NCBI GenBank assembly: GCA_018340805.1 | Contig: JACMZG010001913.1 | Coordinates: 8,034,866 to 8,098,865, forward strand | Direction: 5' to 3' | DNA from: Microvelia longipes | Taxonomy: Eukaryota > Arthropoda > Insecta > Hemiptera > Veliidae | Length of the DNA stretch: 64,000 nucleotides | Part shown: in pieces, positions 1 to 10,039 of the stretch | How positions within the stretch are numbered: the stretch's first letter is position 1 | Layout of the letters: each line of letters starts with the position of its first letter | The notes under the pieces: generated by a model | Told to the model about the DNA's origin: nothing | The model's database searches: none | The model's input: the letters and a program-made list of their open reading frames with translations, nothing else | Made by a program: the position numbers and the translations under genes

Positions 1-99
1 GAAAAAGTAAACTATAATAATGTACACATCGAAATAAAAGAATGGAAACCAATTACAATTAAACATCCATCCATTGAAAGTGAGGAGTGTTGGGACTAA
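1..99 (+). CDS. 3' end of an unidentified element gene
   Basis: Frame 1 is open from the first base to a TAA at 97-99, giving 32 residues that end in SESEECWD-like acidic and aromatic residues (IESEECWD). The start lies outside the window. It is followed 33 bases later by the small finger ORF on the same strand, so it is likely another gene of the Polinton. No family was recognised. Confidence 0.4.
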   Translation, partial: EKVNYNNVHIEIKEWKPITIKHPSIESEECWD

Positions 100-132
100 T
101 TTAATTTAAATTTAATTTTTAATTTTTCACAA

Positions 133-300
133 ATGGACTCAGAAAATATAGAAGAGTTTCGTAGAATCTTAAATGAAGAAGGAGATATTTTTGAATCAAT
201 TTGCGGTTTCTGCGGTTTGTATTTGATTAGTAGAGAAATTCGTAATCTTCACGAGACTTTATTTTGTCCCGAAAACGAAAATATTGAAAGAGAAGAATAA
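133..300 (+). CDS. small 55-residue one-finger protein
   Basis: ATG at 133 opens an uninterrupted 55-codon frame ending TAA at 298-300. The acidic protein contains one putative zinc site: Cys24 and Cys27, then His40 and Cys45 (CX2C-X12-HX4C). It sits 77 bases before the polymerase start and belongs to the same gene run. The spacing resembles that of the five fingers at the polymerase N-terminus (CX2C-X12-HX3C), except that the last gap is one residue longer. A shared origin or a common DNA-binding role is possible but inferred. No named family was recognised, and expression is unproven. Confidence 0.5.
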   Translation: MDSENIEEFRRILNEEGDIFESICGFCGLYLISREIRNLHETLFCPENENIEREE

Positions 301-346
301 TTTATTCATAAGAATAAATTCACAAGAATAAATTCACAAGACATAG

Positions 347-351
347 TCAGA
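347..351 (+). promoter_or_regulatory. possible TCAGA initiator of the polymerase gene
   Basis: TCAGA at 347-351 lies 28 bases before the polymerase ATG and resembles the initiators of the later genes. Unlike them, it has no clear TATA box at -31/-32 (only AATAAATT around 313-320). This may mark a different expression class. Confidence 0.3.
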
Positions 352-376
352 CTTTAAGTTAGTGACCACGGACACA

Positions 377-3300
377 ATGTTCAAGTGTGCTAAATGCAGT
401 TCATCGTTTACCCGCATGGATAGCTTGCGAAGACACGAAAATTCTTGTTTATCCGGTAGCAGTTTAAGCTGCGATTCTTGTGGGTCTAACTACTCTCGTA
501 AAGATAGCCTCTTAAGGCATATGAAAAACTGTTCTCTCGATGACCAGAAAAACGCGTGTGCCAAGTGCGGTAAAAATTTCAGCCGTCCGGATAATAGAAA
601 GCGGCATGAAAGTGCGTGCGGAGCTGAAAATAAATTAGAGTGCGAATCGTGCGGTGATTCGTTTACTCGTTTAGATAACAAAAATAGACACGAAGCAACA
701 TGTTCAGTACCTTTCGAAGGTAAGTGCGATATGTGCGGTCATATTTTTACAAATAGATACAACTTAATAAGACATCAGAAGAATTGTGGACAGCCACCTG
801 AAAAGAAGAAGGCCGAACCAAAGATTTCAACTCTTCTGGGGACCAAGCCAGATCAAGAGGGGATTACGCCGTACGAGACAGCATTTAAAAACAGGTTACA
901 ATCCTTTTTTATTAGATCCAATGCGAATGACGATTTGTCAAATTTTCTAGAATCCGTAAGAGACATTGTAAAAAATCAAACCCAGATTGCGTTAAGGGAA
1001 AATAGTGCAATCAAGTTAAACATGCTTGTAGACTGTACTTTTTATAATAACGACGAAGAATTGATTTCACACGCTTTCAAGACAAACAATAGGGCAGTAT
1101 ATGAAGCTACCGATATGGACGAGTTTTTAAATCAGGAATTTAAAAAGATTACTTCAGAAATGGACCGCTACCAGGCCAAGGGAAGTAGCTGTTCGCTAGA
1201 AGGAGTCGACGGTCTCCGGTTAAAAATTAATAGATTTAAACCACTCAAGGGAACCTCTTATATTCAATTACCAAAATCTATTGCTGGTAGGGAAGCTTGT
1301 ATAAATGTTCAAAATGATGATTTCTTTTGTTTTAAATATTCTATATTGTCAAAACTTGTAAATAATAATCCGCATCGACAATCTAGTTATAATAACTTGG
1401 AGTATAATTATGACTTTAGTATGTTAGATTTTCCGGTCCCGCTAGATAAAATTCAGTTATTCGAAAAGAAAAATGATATTAGTATTAATGTTTTTGGCAT
1501 TTACAGTCAATTTATTGAAGAGACTAAAAAAGTTAAATATATAATTTACCCTCTAAAGGTAGTAAAGATTGAAAAAGACGACCACCGCGATCTTTTACTA
1601 ATACATGACGAGGAAACTAGTCATTATGTTTACATTTCAAATTTTAATAGACTGGTGGGGCCTCAGCTCAATAACCATGGTCATGGTATTGCGATATGCA
1701 AACGGTGCTTTTCCTATTTTGATGATCGATACGGTATGACTAAGGAAGCCAAATTGGCGGCTCACAAGAGACTTTGTGATGAAAACAAACCTGTACTAGT
1801 TGAAATGCCAGTAGATAAGCCTTATGTTCAATTTGAACACTTGGAGCGCTGCCTCCGCGTTCCCTACGTCGTATACTGCGACATTGAGGCTTTGCTTAGG
1901 CTGATTGCTACCTGTCAGCCAAGATCCCACTCAAAAATATACCATGCGTATCAACTCCACGAGGCAATTAGTTATTGTTGCTATTAAAGGCAACTGAAAA
2001 CTATACTGGTATAGGTCACTTCCCTATTGCGCCGTTTCTGTATCGTGGTCCTGACGTGCAAAACATTTATTAATGTATCTCGAACATCTCGCTCAAAGTC
2101 GAAAGGTTTACGATCTAAATCTTCCGATGGATGCTCTAACAGAGGAAGAAATGTTGGAATTTAATACTGCGGTCAACTGTTATTTGTGTCGAAAACCGTT
2201 TTTAACCGTCAGATGTTAGGTGGCAGACCATAACCACGCCACAAAAAAGTATAGGGGGGTAGCCCATAACGGATGTAACCTAAAATATCAGGACCCCAAA
2301 TTTTTACCCGTAATATTTCACAATTTAAGCGGTTACGATAGTCATTCCTATTCGAGAGTTGGGCTATGACGATGAAAAAATTGATATTATTCCAAATACC
2401 GAGGAAAAATTTATATCTTTTACTAAATACATCGGCACAAAGATGAAATTAAGATTCATCGACAGCTATCGTTTCTTAGGGACTAGTCTAGACAAGTTGG
2501 CTAGTAGTGTTACTCACTTTAGAGAGCTCAGTAATCATTTTCCTACAGAAGTCATCCCATTGCTGACTAGAAAGGGCGTGTTTCCGTACGATTATGTAGA
2601 CTCGCTGAGAAGCTCGAAGAGACCCAACTTCCACAAAAGAAGCCTTTACAACAAGTTAAATTTCAGCGAAATTGAAGACCAGACTACGAACACGCTCAAA
2701 AAGTATGGGAAGCTTCAACTGCAAAAACCTAGGAGAGTATTGTGACATATCTCAAAACCGATGTCTTATTACTGGCAGATATATTTGAAACGTTTAGAGA
2801 CGTTACTTTAAAGACTCATTTCCTAGATCCGGCGCATTACTATACACTGCCAAGCCTGTCGTGGGATGCCATGCTACGGTTCACTGGAGTCAAGCTAGAT
2901 TTAATAGTAGACTACGAAATGCTAATGATGATTGAAAGCGGTATACGTGGAGGAATATGTCAGGTTAGCCACAGAAAAATCGAAGCTAACAATAAGTATT
3001 GGAAAATTATGATAAAGAAAAAGAATCTGTTTATGCTTCTACGTTGACTGCAACAACTTGTACGGTTATGCAATGTCCCAACCGCTTCCAACCGGTGAGT
3101 TTAAGTGGATAGAACCGGACGTATTTACCGAACTGGAAATTGATCTTACTGACGAGAATGGTGATGTAGGATACATCTTGGACGTTGATTTAGAGTACCC
3201 GCATCGTTACACAAAAGACCACAACGATCTTCCCTTCTTATGCGAAAATCTTAAACTCGAGCACGATGTTAAACCGTACTCATTTGAACGGTAGAAAAAT

Positions 3301-4217
3301 TATGTAGTTCACTTCCTTGCCTTGAGACAGGCAGTAAAAGTTTGGAATTAGGTTGAAAATCAATAGGGTATTGATGTTTAAGCAATCACCTTGGCTAAAG
3401 CCATATATAGACATGAATACTAAATTAAGAGCCAAGTGCACCTCCGATTTCGAAAAAAGATTTATACAAGTTGTACAACAACTCGGTTTACGGCAAGACC
3501 ATGGAAAATGTAAGAAAGAGCTAAATATGAAGCTGGTAACCAACGATAAACAGATGGAAGGAAGTTTCAAAGCCAGAGTTTCTAGACAGAACCATATATC
3601 ACGAGAATTTAGCGGCAGTTCATCACAGAAAAAAATCTGTAAAGTTTGATAAACCGATTTACCTAGAATGTCGATACTTGACTGTCAAAATTAAAATGTA
3701 TTACTTCCATTACGATGTGATGCAACCTTATTTGGACCAGAAAGACTTCGCTTAGGGTACATGGACACCGACAGCTATATTTACGAGAAAAATGTCAAGA
3801 TTTATACACAGAGTTGGAGAAAATTAAAGATGAACTAGATACTTCAGATCTGGACAAAACACATCCTTTGTACTCTCCTGTAAATAAGAAAGTTGTTGCA
3901 ATTCAAGACGAAGCTAAAGGGAAGCCGATAAAACTCTACGTTGGCATCAAAGCTAAAGTCTACATGATTGAGAAAGAGAACGGAATCATAAAGAAGATTA
4001 AAGGAGTTCAGACAGCTGTAGTAAGAATGTTATAACGCGTCAAGACTTTTTAGACTGCGCGAAAAACAAAAAGACCCTTGACCCTGTTAGGCAAATCCGA
4101 TCCAAAGAACATATTCTTAGGTCAATTGAAGGTAACAAATTAGCTTTAACCCCTTCGACGACAAAAGAATCGTTATTGCCGGACGGTATTAGTACTAGGG
4201 CTATAGGAAAAGATTAG
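377..4217 (+). CDS. protein-primed family B DNA polymerase with N-terminal C2HC finger array (frameshifted)
   Basis: Replicative polymerase of the element, expected to copy linear DNA from a protein primer. The frame opens upstream with GTG, but the first ATG is at 377, so that is taken as start. Residues 4-137 hold five tandem fingers CX2C-X12-HX3C (Cys/His/Cys sets starting at Cys4, 32, 61, 89 and 117). Another CX2C follows near residues 441-444. Exonuclease motif I (Asp502-Ile-Glu504) is at 1880-1888. The frame breaks near 1900-1990, then continues in other frames: an endonuclease VII-like CX2C/DHxH/CN patch at 2178-2279, the exo II patch NLSGYDSH at 2322-2345, palm motif A (DCNNLYG) at 3045, motif B (NNSVYGK) near 3477, and motif C DTDS at 3764-3775. 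The C-terminus ends TAG at 4215-4217. At least six frame changes make it nonfunctional as written. Confidence 0.85.
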
Positions 4218-4224
4218 GTTTATT

Positions 4225-4640
4225 TTATATGTTTGAAATTTCATTTTTGTTGTTTATTTAGTTTATAAGTATGTAGTTAATTAAAAAGTGTTTATTTTTA
4301 AAGTTTAGTTTATTTTATAGACGTTATAAACATTTCATTTAGTTCTCAATATGTAGTTGTTAGGTTAATTTAAAAAGTGGTTTATTTTTAAAGTTTAGTT
4401 TATTTTATAGACGTTTATTAAGTTTCATTTAGTCTCAAATTGTAGTTGTTAGGTTAATTTAAAAAGTGTTATTTTTAAAAGTTTAGTTATTTTATAGACG
4501 TTATATAAGTTTCATTTAGTTCTCAAATATGTAGTTGTTAGTTATGTTGTTGTTAATTTAAAAAAGTGTTCATTTTCAAGTTAGTTATTTTTACAGACGA
4601 ATATAAATTCATTTAGTTATAAATATGTAGTTGTAGGTTA
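4225..4640 (+). repeat. AT-rich tandem repeat, unit about 90-100 bp, about 4 copies
   Basis: Units contain a TTTATTTTATAGACG core followed by TTCATTTAGT and a GTAGTTGTTAGGTTAATTT stretch. They lie between the polymerase stop and the ATPase promoter. The array is seen again at 6350-6690 in the second duplication copy. The function is unknown; it may be a decayed spacer or a regulatory array. Confidence 0.6.
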
Positions 4641-4686
4641 AGAGGTTCCAATTTACTATTGTATAAAATAAATAAATAAAAAAATA

Positions 4687-4687
4687 A

Positions 4688-4730
<43 letters not shown>
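4687..4730 (+). repeat. poly(A) tract of about 40 bases
   Basis: An almost pure A run follows AATAAATAAAT-type sequence upstream of the ATPase promoter. The same tract is at about 6738-6779 in the second copy. A homopolymer this long is a common site of read and assembly error. Confidence 0.8.
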
Positions 4731-4735
<5 letters not shown>

Positions 4736-4821
4736 AAAAAAATATAAAAAATTTTACAAGTCTTCTAGCCTCTTTCGGAAATATAAAAATATAAGTATAG
4801 CTAGCCTCTTTCGGATAAGAG

Positions 4822-4857
4822 TATTTAAGTAGTGTAAGATGGTTGTAAATGTTAGTC
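4822..4857 (+). promoter_or_regulatory. core promoter of ATPase gene (first copy)
   Basis: TATTTAAG at 4822-4829 and TTAGTC at 4852-4857, with the presumed +1 A at 4854. The spacing of 32 bases is identical to the second copy at 6876/6908. Confidence 0.5.
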
Positions 4858-4863
4858 ATAAAG

Positions 4864-5545
4864 ATGAAGTTGTTGAAGCAACATCACTCGTTACCCATTA
4901 CAAATTTCGACGGTCTTACCGAAAGCATAAACGTGTTCACGGTCTCTTCTTCCTTACAGTATCAGGTGTTTAATTTGCGGTCCTCAATTGTGGTAAAACA
5001 AATTTATTACTCAGCCTCTTGTACGATCCTAGCGGTCTCAAGTTTCAAAACATTTATTATTCAGTAAATCTCTATATCAACCAAAGTATAAACATTTAGA
5101 GGCCGTTCTTTAAGATAGCGGTGTGGGTTACTTTCCCTTTTGAATCAAATATCGATGTACCTAATCCCCGAGATACTCTGCCGGATTTTTTTATATTTGA
5201 TGATGTAGCTTGCGATAAGCAACGTAATTAGAGCTTATTTTTGTATGGGTAGACACAGTGGAGTCGATTCTTTTTACCTTGTTCAGAGCTACGCCGATTC
5301 CAAAACATCTTATTCGAGACAACGTTAATTAATTGTTCCTTTTTAAACAGGACGAACTTAATCTAAAACGTATATATAGCGATCACGTAAATTCAATATG
5401 GATTTTTAACAGTTTAAGCGAATCTGTAAAGTTTGTTGTCACAATAGTAAGTACGGTTTCTAGTGATTGATAAGATAGTGAGTGGATCGTGGACGGTACC
5501 GGAAAGGATCGATACGTAATATAATAGTGTAGAACTTGAATAGGT
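4864..5545 (+). pseudogene. packaging ATPase, first (error-rich) duplication copy
   Basis: Same gene as 6918-7590. The reading frame starts at ATG 4864, but small deletions shift it before and within the P-loop region around 4975-5000, so Walker A is not read in one frame. The pieces match the second copy throughout. It probably represents the same single gene sequenced twice rather than a paralogue. Confidence 0.7.
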
Positions 5546-5561
5546 CAGTATAGCGCCAACG

Positions 5562-5980
5562 ATGGAGGAGTCAACATTGATGAACATTGTGGAGACGAGA
5601 AAAATATACAAGAGAAAACTACAAGCTCTCAGACGACAAAGAGAGGATGCAAAAAAAATATCTACAACTTTAAATACAAAACCATTGACAGGACTGTTTG
5701 GAAAAAATCAAACCGGGACCTATCGCAAAAAGTAATAGTCAAGAGACCTCCCACTGTTACCAAAAGAAAAATCTTATCTTCCTCATCTCCACTCAGACAA
5801 TCAGATTCTCTGGTATTCTCGTATTCATATTTTGTCTCCTCACAACATTTAAAACTCTAAACTTACATCAGAGAGCACCAATCGATCTATTGATGTTGTT
5901 GTCAATCGAAAGCGTCACCATAATCGATCTCATCAACTCCACCGAGTAGTGAAGAAGCAGCTCCTTCCACCTATCACGGT
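5562..5980 (+). pseudogene. 5' part of DUF8207-like gene, first duplication copy
   Basis: ATG at 5562 corresponds to ATG 7621 in the second copy and is preceded by the same TCAGT initiator (5545-5549). The frame is broken by small indels. The sequence stops at the N at 5981, at the point corresponding to about 8047. Confidence 0.65.
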
Positions 5981-5981
5981 N
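5981..5981. other. ambiguous base N at duplication junction
   Basis: This is the only ambiguous base noticed. It falls exactly between the end of the first and the start of the second copy of the 2.1-kb block, as expected where two overlapping contigs were joined without merging. Confidence 0.9.
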
Positions 5982-6341
5982 TTTGACTCCCTGTAAATAA
6001 GAAAGTTGTTGGCAAATTCAAAGACGAAGCTAAAGGGAAGCCGATAAACCTACGTTGGCATCAAAGCTAAAGTCTACATGATTGAAGAAAGAAGACGGAA
6101 TCATAAAGAAGATTAAAGGAGTTCAGACAGCTGTAGTTAAGAATGTTATAACGCGTCAAGACTTTTAGAACTGCGCGAAAAACAAAAAAGACCCTTAGGA
6201 CCCCTGTTAGGCAAATCCGATCCAAAGAACATATTCTTTAGTCAATTGAAGTTAACAAATTAGCTTTAACCCCTTCGACGACAAAAGAAATCGTTATGCC
6301 GGACGGTATTAGTACTAGGCTATAGGGTATATAAAGATTAG
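5982..6341 (+). pseudogene. duplicated C-terminus of the DNA polymerase
   Basis: Repeats the segment 3868-4217, with the conserved terminal residues before the stop at 6339-6341 again visible in shifting frames. It has no start or palm motifs and is a product of the duplication. Confidence 0.75.
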
Positions 6342-6349
6342 GTTTATTT

Positions 6350-6690
6350 TATATGTTTGAAATTTCATTTTTTGTTGTTTTATTTAGTTTATAAGTATGT
6401 AGTTAATTTAAAAAAGTGTTTATTTTTTAAAGTTATTTATTTTATAGACGTTATAACATTTCATTTAGTTCTCAAATATGTAGTTGTTAGGTTAATTTAA
6501 AAAGTGTTTATTTTTAAGTTAGTTTATTTTATAGACGTTATATAAGTTTCATTTAGTTCTCAAATATGTAGTTGTTAGTTAATTTAAAAAAGTGTTTATT
6601 TTAAAGTTTAGTTATTTTATAGAATATAAGTTTCATTTAGTTTCAAGTGTTTAGTTTATTTTTACAGACGATATATACTAGTTGTTAGGT
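6350..6690 (+). repeat. AT-rich tandem repeat, second copy
   Basis: Same roughly 90-100-bp units as 4225-4640, with indels in A and T runs. It is followed by the poly(A) tract at about 6738-6779. Confidence 0.6.
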
Positions 6691-6736
6691 TAAAGAGGTT
6701 CCAATTTACTATTGTATTAAAATAAATAAATAAAAA

Positions 6737-6784
<48 letters not shown>

Positions 6785-6875
6785 AAAAAAAAATATAAAA
6801 AAATATTACAAGTCTTCTAGCCTCTTTCGGAAAATATAAAAATATAAGTTATAGCTAGCCTCTTCGGATAAAGAG

Positions 6876-6911
6876 TATTTAAGTAGTGTAAGATGGTTGT
6901 AAATGTTAGTC
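6876..6911 (+). promoter_or_regulatory. core promoter of ATPase gene
   Basis: TATTTAAG at 6876-6883 and TTAGTC at 6906-6911, with the presumed +1 A at 6908 (32 bases from the box). It decides the start: the in-frame ATG at 6903 would lie upstream of the transcript, so ATG 6918 is preferred. Confidence 0.55.
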
Positions 6912-6917
6912 ATAAAG

Positions 6918-7590
6918 ATGAAGTTGTTGAAGCAACATCACTCGTTACCCATTACAAATTTCGACGGTCTTACCGAAAGCATACAACGTGTTCACGGTCC
7001 TCTTCTTCCTTACAGTATCAGGTGTTTAATTTGCGGTCCCTCCAATTGTGGTAAAACAAATTTATTACTCAGCCTCTTGTACGATCCTAGCGGTCTCAAG
7101 TTTCAAAACATTTATTTATTCAGTAAATCTCTATATCAACCAAAGTATAAACATTTAGAGGCCGTTCTTAAAGATAGCGGTGTGGTTACTTTCCCTTGAA
7201 TCAAATATCGATGTACCTAATCCCCGAGATACTCTGGCGATTCAGTTTTTATATTGATGAGTAGTTGCGATAAGCAAGACGTAATTAGAGCTTTTTTGTA
7301 TGGGTAGACACAGTGGAGTCGATTCTTTTTAACCTTGTCAGAGCTACGCCCGAGTTCCAAAACATCTTATTCGAGACAACGTTAATTTAATTGTTCTTTT
7401 TAACAGGACAACTTAATCTAAAACGTATATATAGCGTCACGTAAATTCAGATATGGATTTAACCAGTTTAAGCGAATCTGTAAAGTCTGTTGGTCACATA
7501 GTAAGTACGGTTTTCTAGTGATTGATAAAGATAGTGAGTTGGATCGTGGACGGTACCGGAAAGGATTCGATACGTATATAATAGTGTAGA
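6918..7590 (+). CDS. FtsK/HerA-like DNA-packaging ATPase (frameshifted)
   Basis: Would drive genome packaging into the capsid by ATP hydrolysis. Walker A reads GPSNCGKTN at about residues 39-47 of the frame starting at ATG 6918 (nt 7030-7065). The first frame runs to 7199. The rest of the gene is visible in other frames: an aspartate-rich Walker B region at about 7240-7260, then a conserved GRHS-like patch near 7300, QDE-like residues near 7395, and a final patch ending around 7575-7590. The whole is about 220 codons, the usual size for Polinton ATPases. The 3' end overlaps the TATA box of the next gene. Confidence 0.8.
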
Positions 7591-7608
7591 CACTTGAATG
7601 AGGTCAGT
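7575..7608 (+). promoter_or_regulatory. core promoter of DUF8207-like gene
   Basis: TATATAATAG at 7575-7584, embedded in the last codons of the ATPase, and TCAGT at 7604-7608. The presumed +1 A at 7606 is 31 bases from the box. This favours ATG 7621 over the upstream in-frame codon at 7594. Confidence 0.55.
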
Positions 7609-7620
7609 ATAGCGCCAACT

Positions 7621-8545
7621 ATGGAGGAGTCAACATTGATGAACATTGTGGAGACGAGAAAAATTATACAAGAGAAACTACAAGCTCTCAGACGACAAAG
7701 AGAGGATGCAGAAAAATATTACAACTTTAAATACAAACCATTGACAGACTGTTTGGAAAAAATCAAACCGGGACCATCGCAAAAAGTAATATCAAGAGAC
7801 CTCTCCACGTGGTTACCAAAAGAAAATCTATCTTCCTCATCTTTCCACTCAGACAATCAGATCTGCCTGGTTATTCTCGTATTCCTATTTGGTCTCCTTC
7901 ACAACATTTAAAACCTCTAAACTTATCAGAGAGCACTCAATCGGAATCTATTGATGTTTGTTCGTCAATCGAAAGCGGGTCACCCGATAATGATTCTTCA
8001 GAATCTCCAACGAGTAGTGAAGAAGCAGCTCCTCCACCTATCCACGGTATGAATCAATCACCACGTCATATTGACAAAACTGGTAAAAAATGACCTCTCA
8101 GAGTTGGATAATACCTACGGATTAAATACGACGGAGAACATTTTATTTTAGGCGACAGTATGATTGAATTTAAAAACAATTCGATAGAAATTGACGAGGA
8201 AAAATTTTATATGTACCCCTGGTCTTACAGAGCTGTTATTTCTAATATCCCTGAAATGGAAAAAGTTAATAACGAGATAAGGACAAGTACAAATTTAATT
8301 TTACGAATGACAAACGCCCACAAGTTAAATAGTGCAACTGGAAGCATAATCAGACCAAAAGATAATCCTAAATATAATCAAGTTATAAAAGTATTGTTTC
8401 CACTCGCAAAGAAAAAAGGTTTGGGTAAATCAAATCCAAATCAATTGGTGGACCGACTGAGACTTTTATGCCATCGAAACACAAGCAAGCAAGGAAATTG
8501 AAGAAAATTGAAACCCTTTTAAGAGCAGGAGGCGTCATCGAGTAG
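7621..8545 (+). CDS. DUF8207-like protein of arthropod Polintons (frameshifted)
   Basis: Residues 1-60 from ATG 7621 form a charged helical segment (ETRKIIQEKLQ, then RRQREDAEKYY) likely to be coiled coil. A low-complexity Ser/Glu/Pro stretch follows in the next frame (about 7900-8060). A conserved C-terminal domain begins near 8105 with a YG-IKYDGEHF-like strand and GDS, then runs in one frame at 8160-8500 including MTNAHK and KYNQVIKVLFP. The lysine-rich end continues in another frame to TAG 8543-8545, just before the integrase initiator. This layout fits the DUF8207 family often encoded beside Polinton integrases; the assignment is from memory of the family, without a search. Its function is unknown. 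Confidence 0.6.
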
Positions 8546-8550
8546 TTAGT
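8517..8550 (+). promoter_or_regulatory. core promoter of integrase gene
   Basis: TTTTAAG at 8517-8523 and TTAGT at 8546-8550, with the presumed +1 A at 8548, 31 bases from the box. The next ATG (8551) meets a stop after one codon, so ATG 8561 is the likely start. Confidence 0.45.
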
Positions 8551-8560
8551 ATGCGATAAG

Positions 8561-9484
8561 ATGTCGGACATTAAGAAGCAAGTTGTAAAAGAACTCCACA
8601 GACCTTTCGTCGAGTTTTTCCTAGACGCAAAGTGAAGCTCTTGTTTATTGATGATTTATGGCAAGCAGACTTGATTGAAATGATACCTTATTCAAGAGAG
8701 AATCGGGGTTCAGGTATATACTGGCGTTATAGATTGCTCTCAAAGTATGCTGGGCTATCGGAGTCAAAGAAAAACCGCTAAAGATATAGCAGATGCATTT
8801 AAGTAATTTTATCTGAACGGAAACCTCGTAACGTCCAAACTGACCATGGAAAAGAATTTTATAATACACAGTTTAAAAAGGCTGATGGAGAGTCACTGTG
8901 TAAAATCACTATTCGACCTACAGTAATATGAAGGCGTCCATTGTAGAAAGATTCAATAGAACTTTGAAGAATATGTTGTGGAAGGAGTTTAGTTTACAAG
9001 GCTCTTACAAGTGGATCGATTTACTCCCTTCTTTAGTAAACAAGTACAACGGAACCAAACATAGGACCATCGGAATGAGCCAGAATCTGTCTGTACCGCC
9101 AACGAAAGTATTGTAGCACAGAATTACAAGAAAATAAAAAGCAAGCAAACACCAAAGTTTAAAATTGGAGACAGTGTACGTATATCGAAGCTGAAGACGG
9201 AATTCCGGAAAGGATATCTACCAAACTGGTCAACAGAGATATTTACAATTCATCAGGTTAAGAAAACCACCCCTTGTACTTATATCCTTAAAGATATGAG
9301 AGGATACATCATAACCGGCGGGTTCTACGAGCAAGAAATACAGGCTGCTAAATATTCTGACGTCTATCTTGTGGAAAAGATTTTGAAGCGGAAAGGAGAT
9401 CGAGTCTTGGTCAAGTGGTTAGGTCTAGATTCTTCACATAATAGTTGGGAGCGAAAGAAAACGTCAACATTTGAATATATATAA
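8561..9484 (+). CDS. retroviral-type (rve) integrase with C-terminal chromodomain (frameshifted)
   Basis: Catalyses insertion of the element ends into host DNA. From ATG 8561 the frame breaks after about 24 codons; conserved pieces then follow in several frames. WQADLIEM at about 8661-8684 gives the first catalytic Asp, QTDHGKEF at about 8836-8860 the second, and KASIVERFNRTL at 8931-8966 the catalytic Glu. A WIDLLP and KHRTIGM segment follows. From about 9110 to the stop at 9484 the frame ends in a chromodomain (YLVEKILKRKGDRVLVKWLG, then SWE), which may steer integration to chromatin marks. Length of about 308 codons is normal for Polinton integrases. At least four frame changes. Confidence 0.85.
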
Positions 9485-9521
9485 TATATATAATTTGACC
9501 GCATGCGTACTTTGCTTCAGT
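9485..9521 (+). promoter_or_regulatory. core promoter of protease gene
   Basis: TATATATAA at 9485-9493, directly after the integrase stop, and TTCAGT at 9516-9521. The presumed +1 A at 9519 is 32 bases from the inner TATATAA. Confidence 0.5.
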
Positions 9522-9543
9522 TTACATCAAGACGTTGAAGACG

Positions 9544-9984
9544 ATGCATCGTAAAAAACTAAGAAACGAGTTTTGAAGATACCCAAGAAATTGGAGGCGG
9601 AGACAATCAATTGCATATACTATATTCGTTACTTCCCAACAGGTTTTAACAAATTTCGATCTGAAAAGATACGCAAAGAAACTAAACATACCAAACTTTA
9701 GAGGAGTTTATATGATAGATACACTGCCCAAGAAGCCCTGGCAAGAAGAAAGAGTAATTTTCAACTTGGGAAAAAGTTCTACAGAAGGCACTCACTGGGT
9801 CTCTTACATCAAGACCGGCGAATACGCTACATTTTTTGATAGTCACGGCAGGCAAGCACCTTCAGTGTTGGTGAAATATTTACAAGGCGTTCGAATCTCT
9901 AGTAATCGGAAAGTTTATCAAAAAGTTGGATCAGTAAACTGCGGTCATCTTTGTCTAGCATTTTTATTGAATCTACTCAAGTGA
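9544..9984 (+). CDS. adenain/Ulp1-like cysteine protease (frameshifted near start)
   Basis: Expected to process capsid proteins during particle maturation. The catalytic triad order His-Asp-Cys of the adenovirus-protease clan is visible: THWVSY (His), FFDSHG (Asp) and VNCGHLC (Cys) in the 9712-9984 frame. Upstream, the residues NFDLKRYAKK to FRGVYM (9649-9711) are in the same frame and belong to the domain. The first ATG after the promoter is at 9544, but its frame meets TGA at about 9573, so a one-base error or lesion is inferred there. Roughly 145 codons is short but usual for the family. The next gene's TATA box starts 20 bases after the stop. Confidence 0.75.
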
Positions 9985-10003
9985 TGGGACTGCTCTTCGA
10001 ACC

Positions 10004-10039
10004 TATATAAACCTGGAAGGAGAACGAAAACTCTCAGTC
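10004..10039 (+). promoter_or_regulatory. core promoter of capsid gene
   Basis: TATATAAA at 10004-10011 and TCAGTC at 10034-10039, with the presumed +1 A at 10036. This is the best-matching example of the shared promoter (32-base spacing). Confidence 0.6.

Larger units (their letters stand above)
3868..5980 (+). repeat. first copy of 2.1-kb direct duplication ending at an N
   Basis: This block carries the polymerase C-terminus, the AT-rich spacer, the ATPase gene and the start of the DUF8207-like gene, and is repeated at 5982-8047. The copies align end to end and differ mainly by one-base insertions and deletions, most of them in runs. The first copy is the poorer reading: its ATPase frame breaks before the P-loop is complete, while the second copy reads through. 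It ends exactly at the ambiguous base 5981. Confidence 0.85.
5982..8047 (+). repeat. second copy of the 2.1-kb duplication
   Basis: It begins in the polymerase C-terminus (equivalent to 3868) and continues into the rest of the element. Its reading frames are longer than in the first copy, so it is the better template for annotation. Confidence 0.85.

Noticed and set aside
6903..6917. Upstream in-frame ATG as start of the ATPase
   Set aside because: It overlaps the initiator at 6906-6911 and would lie outside the transcript; ATG 6918 is preferred.
3868..8047. True tandem duplication of Polinton genes
   Set aside because: Possible, but the N exactly at the junction and the indel-type differences make an unmerged assembly overlap the simpler reading.
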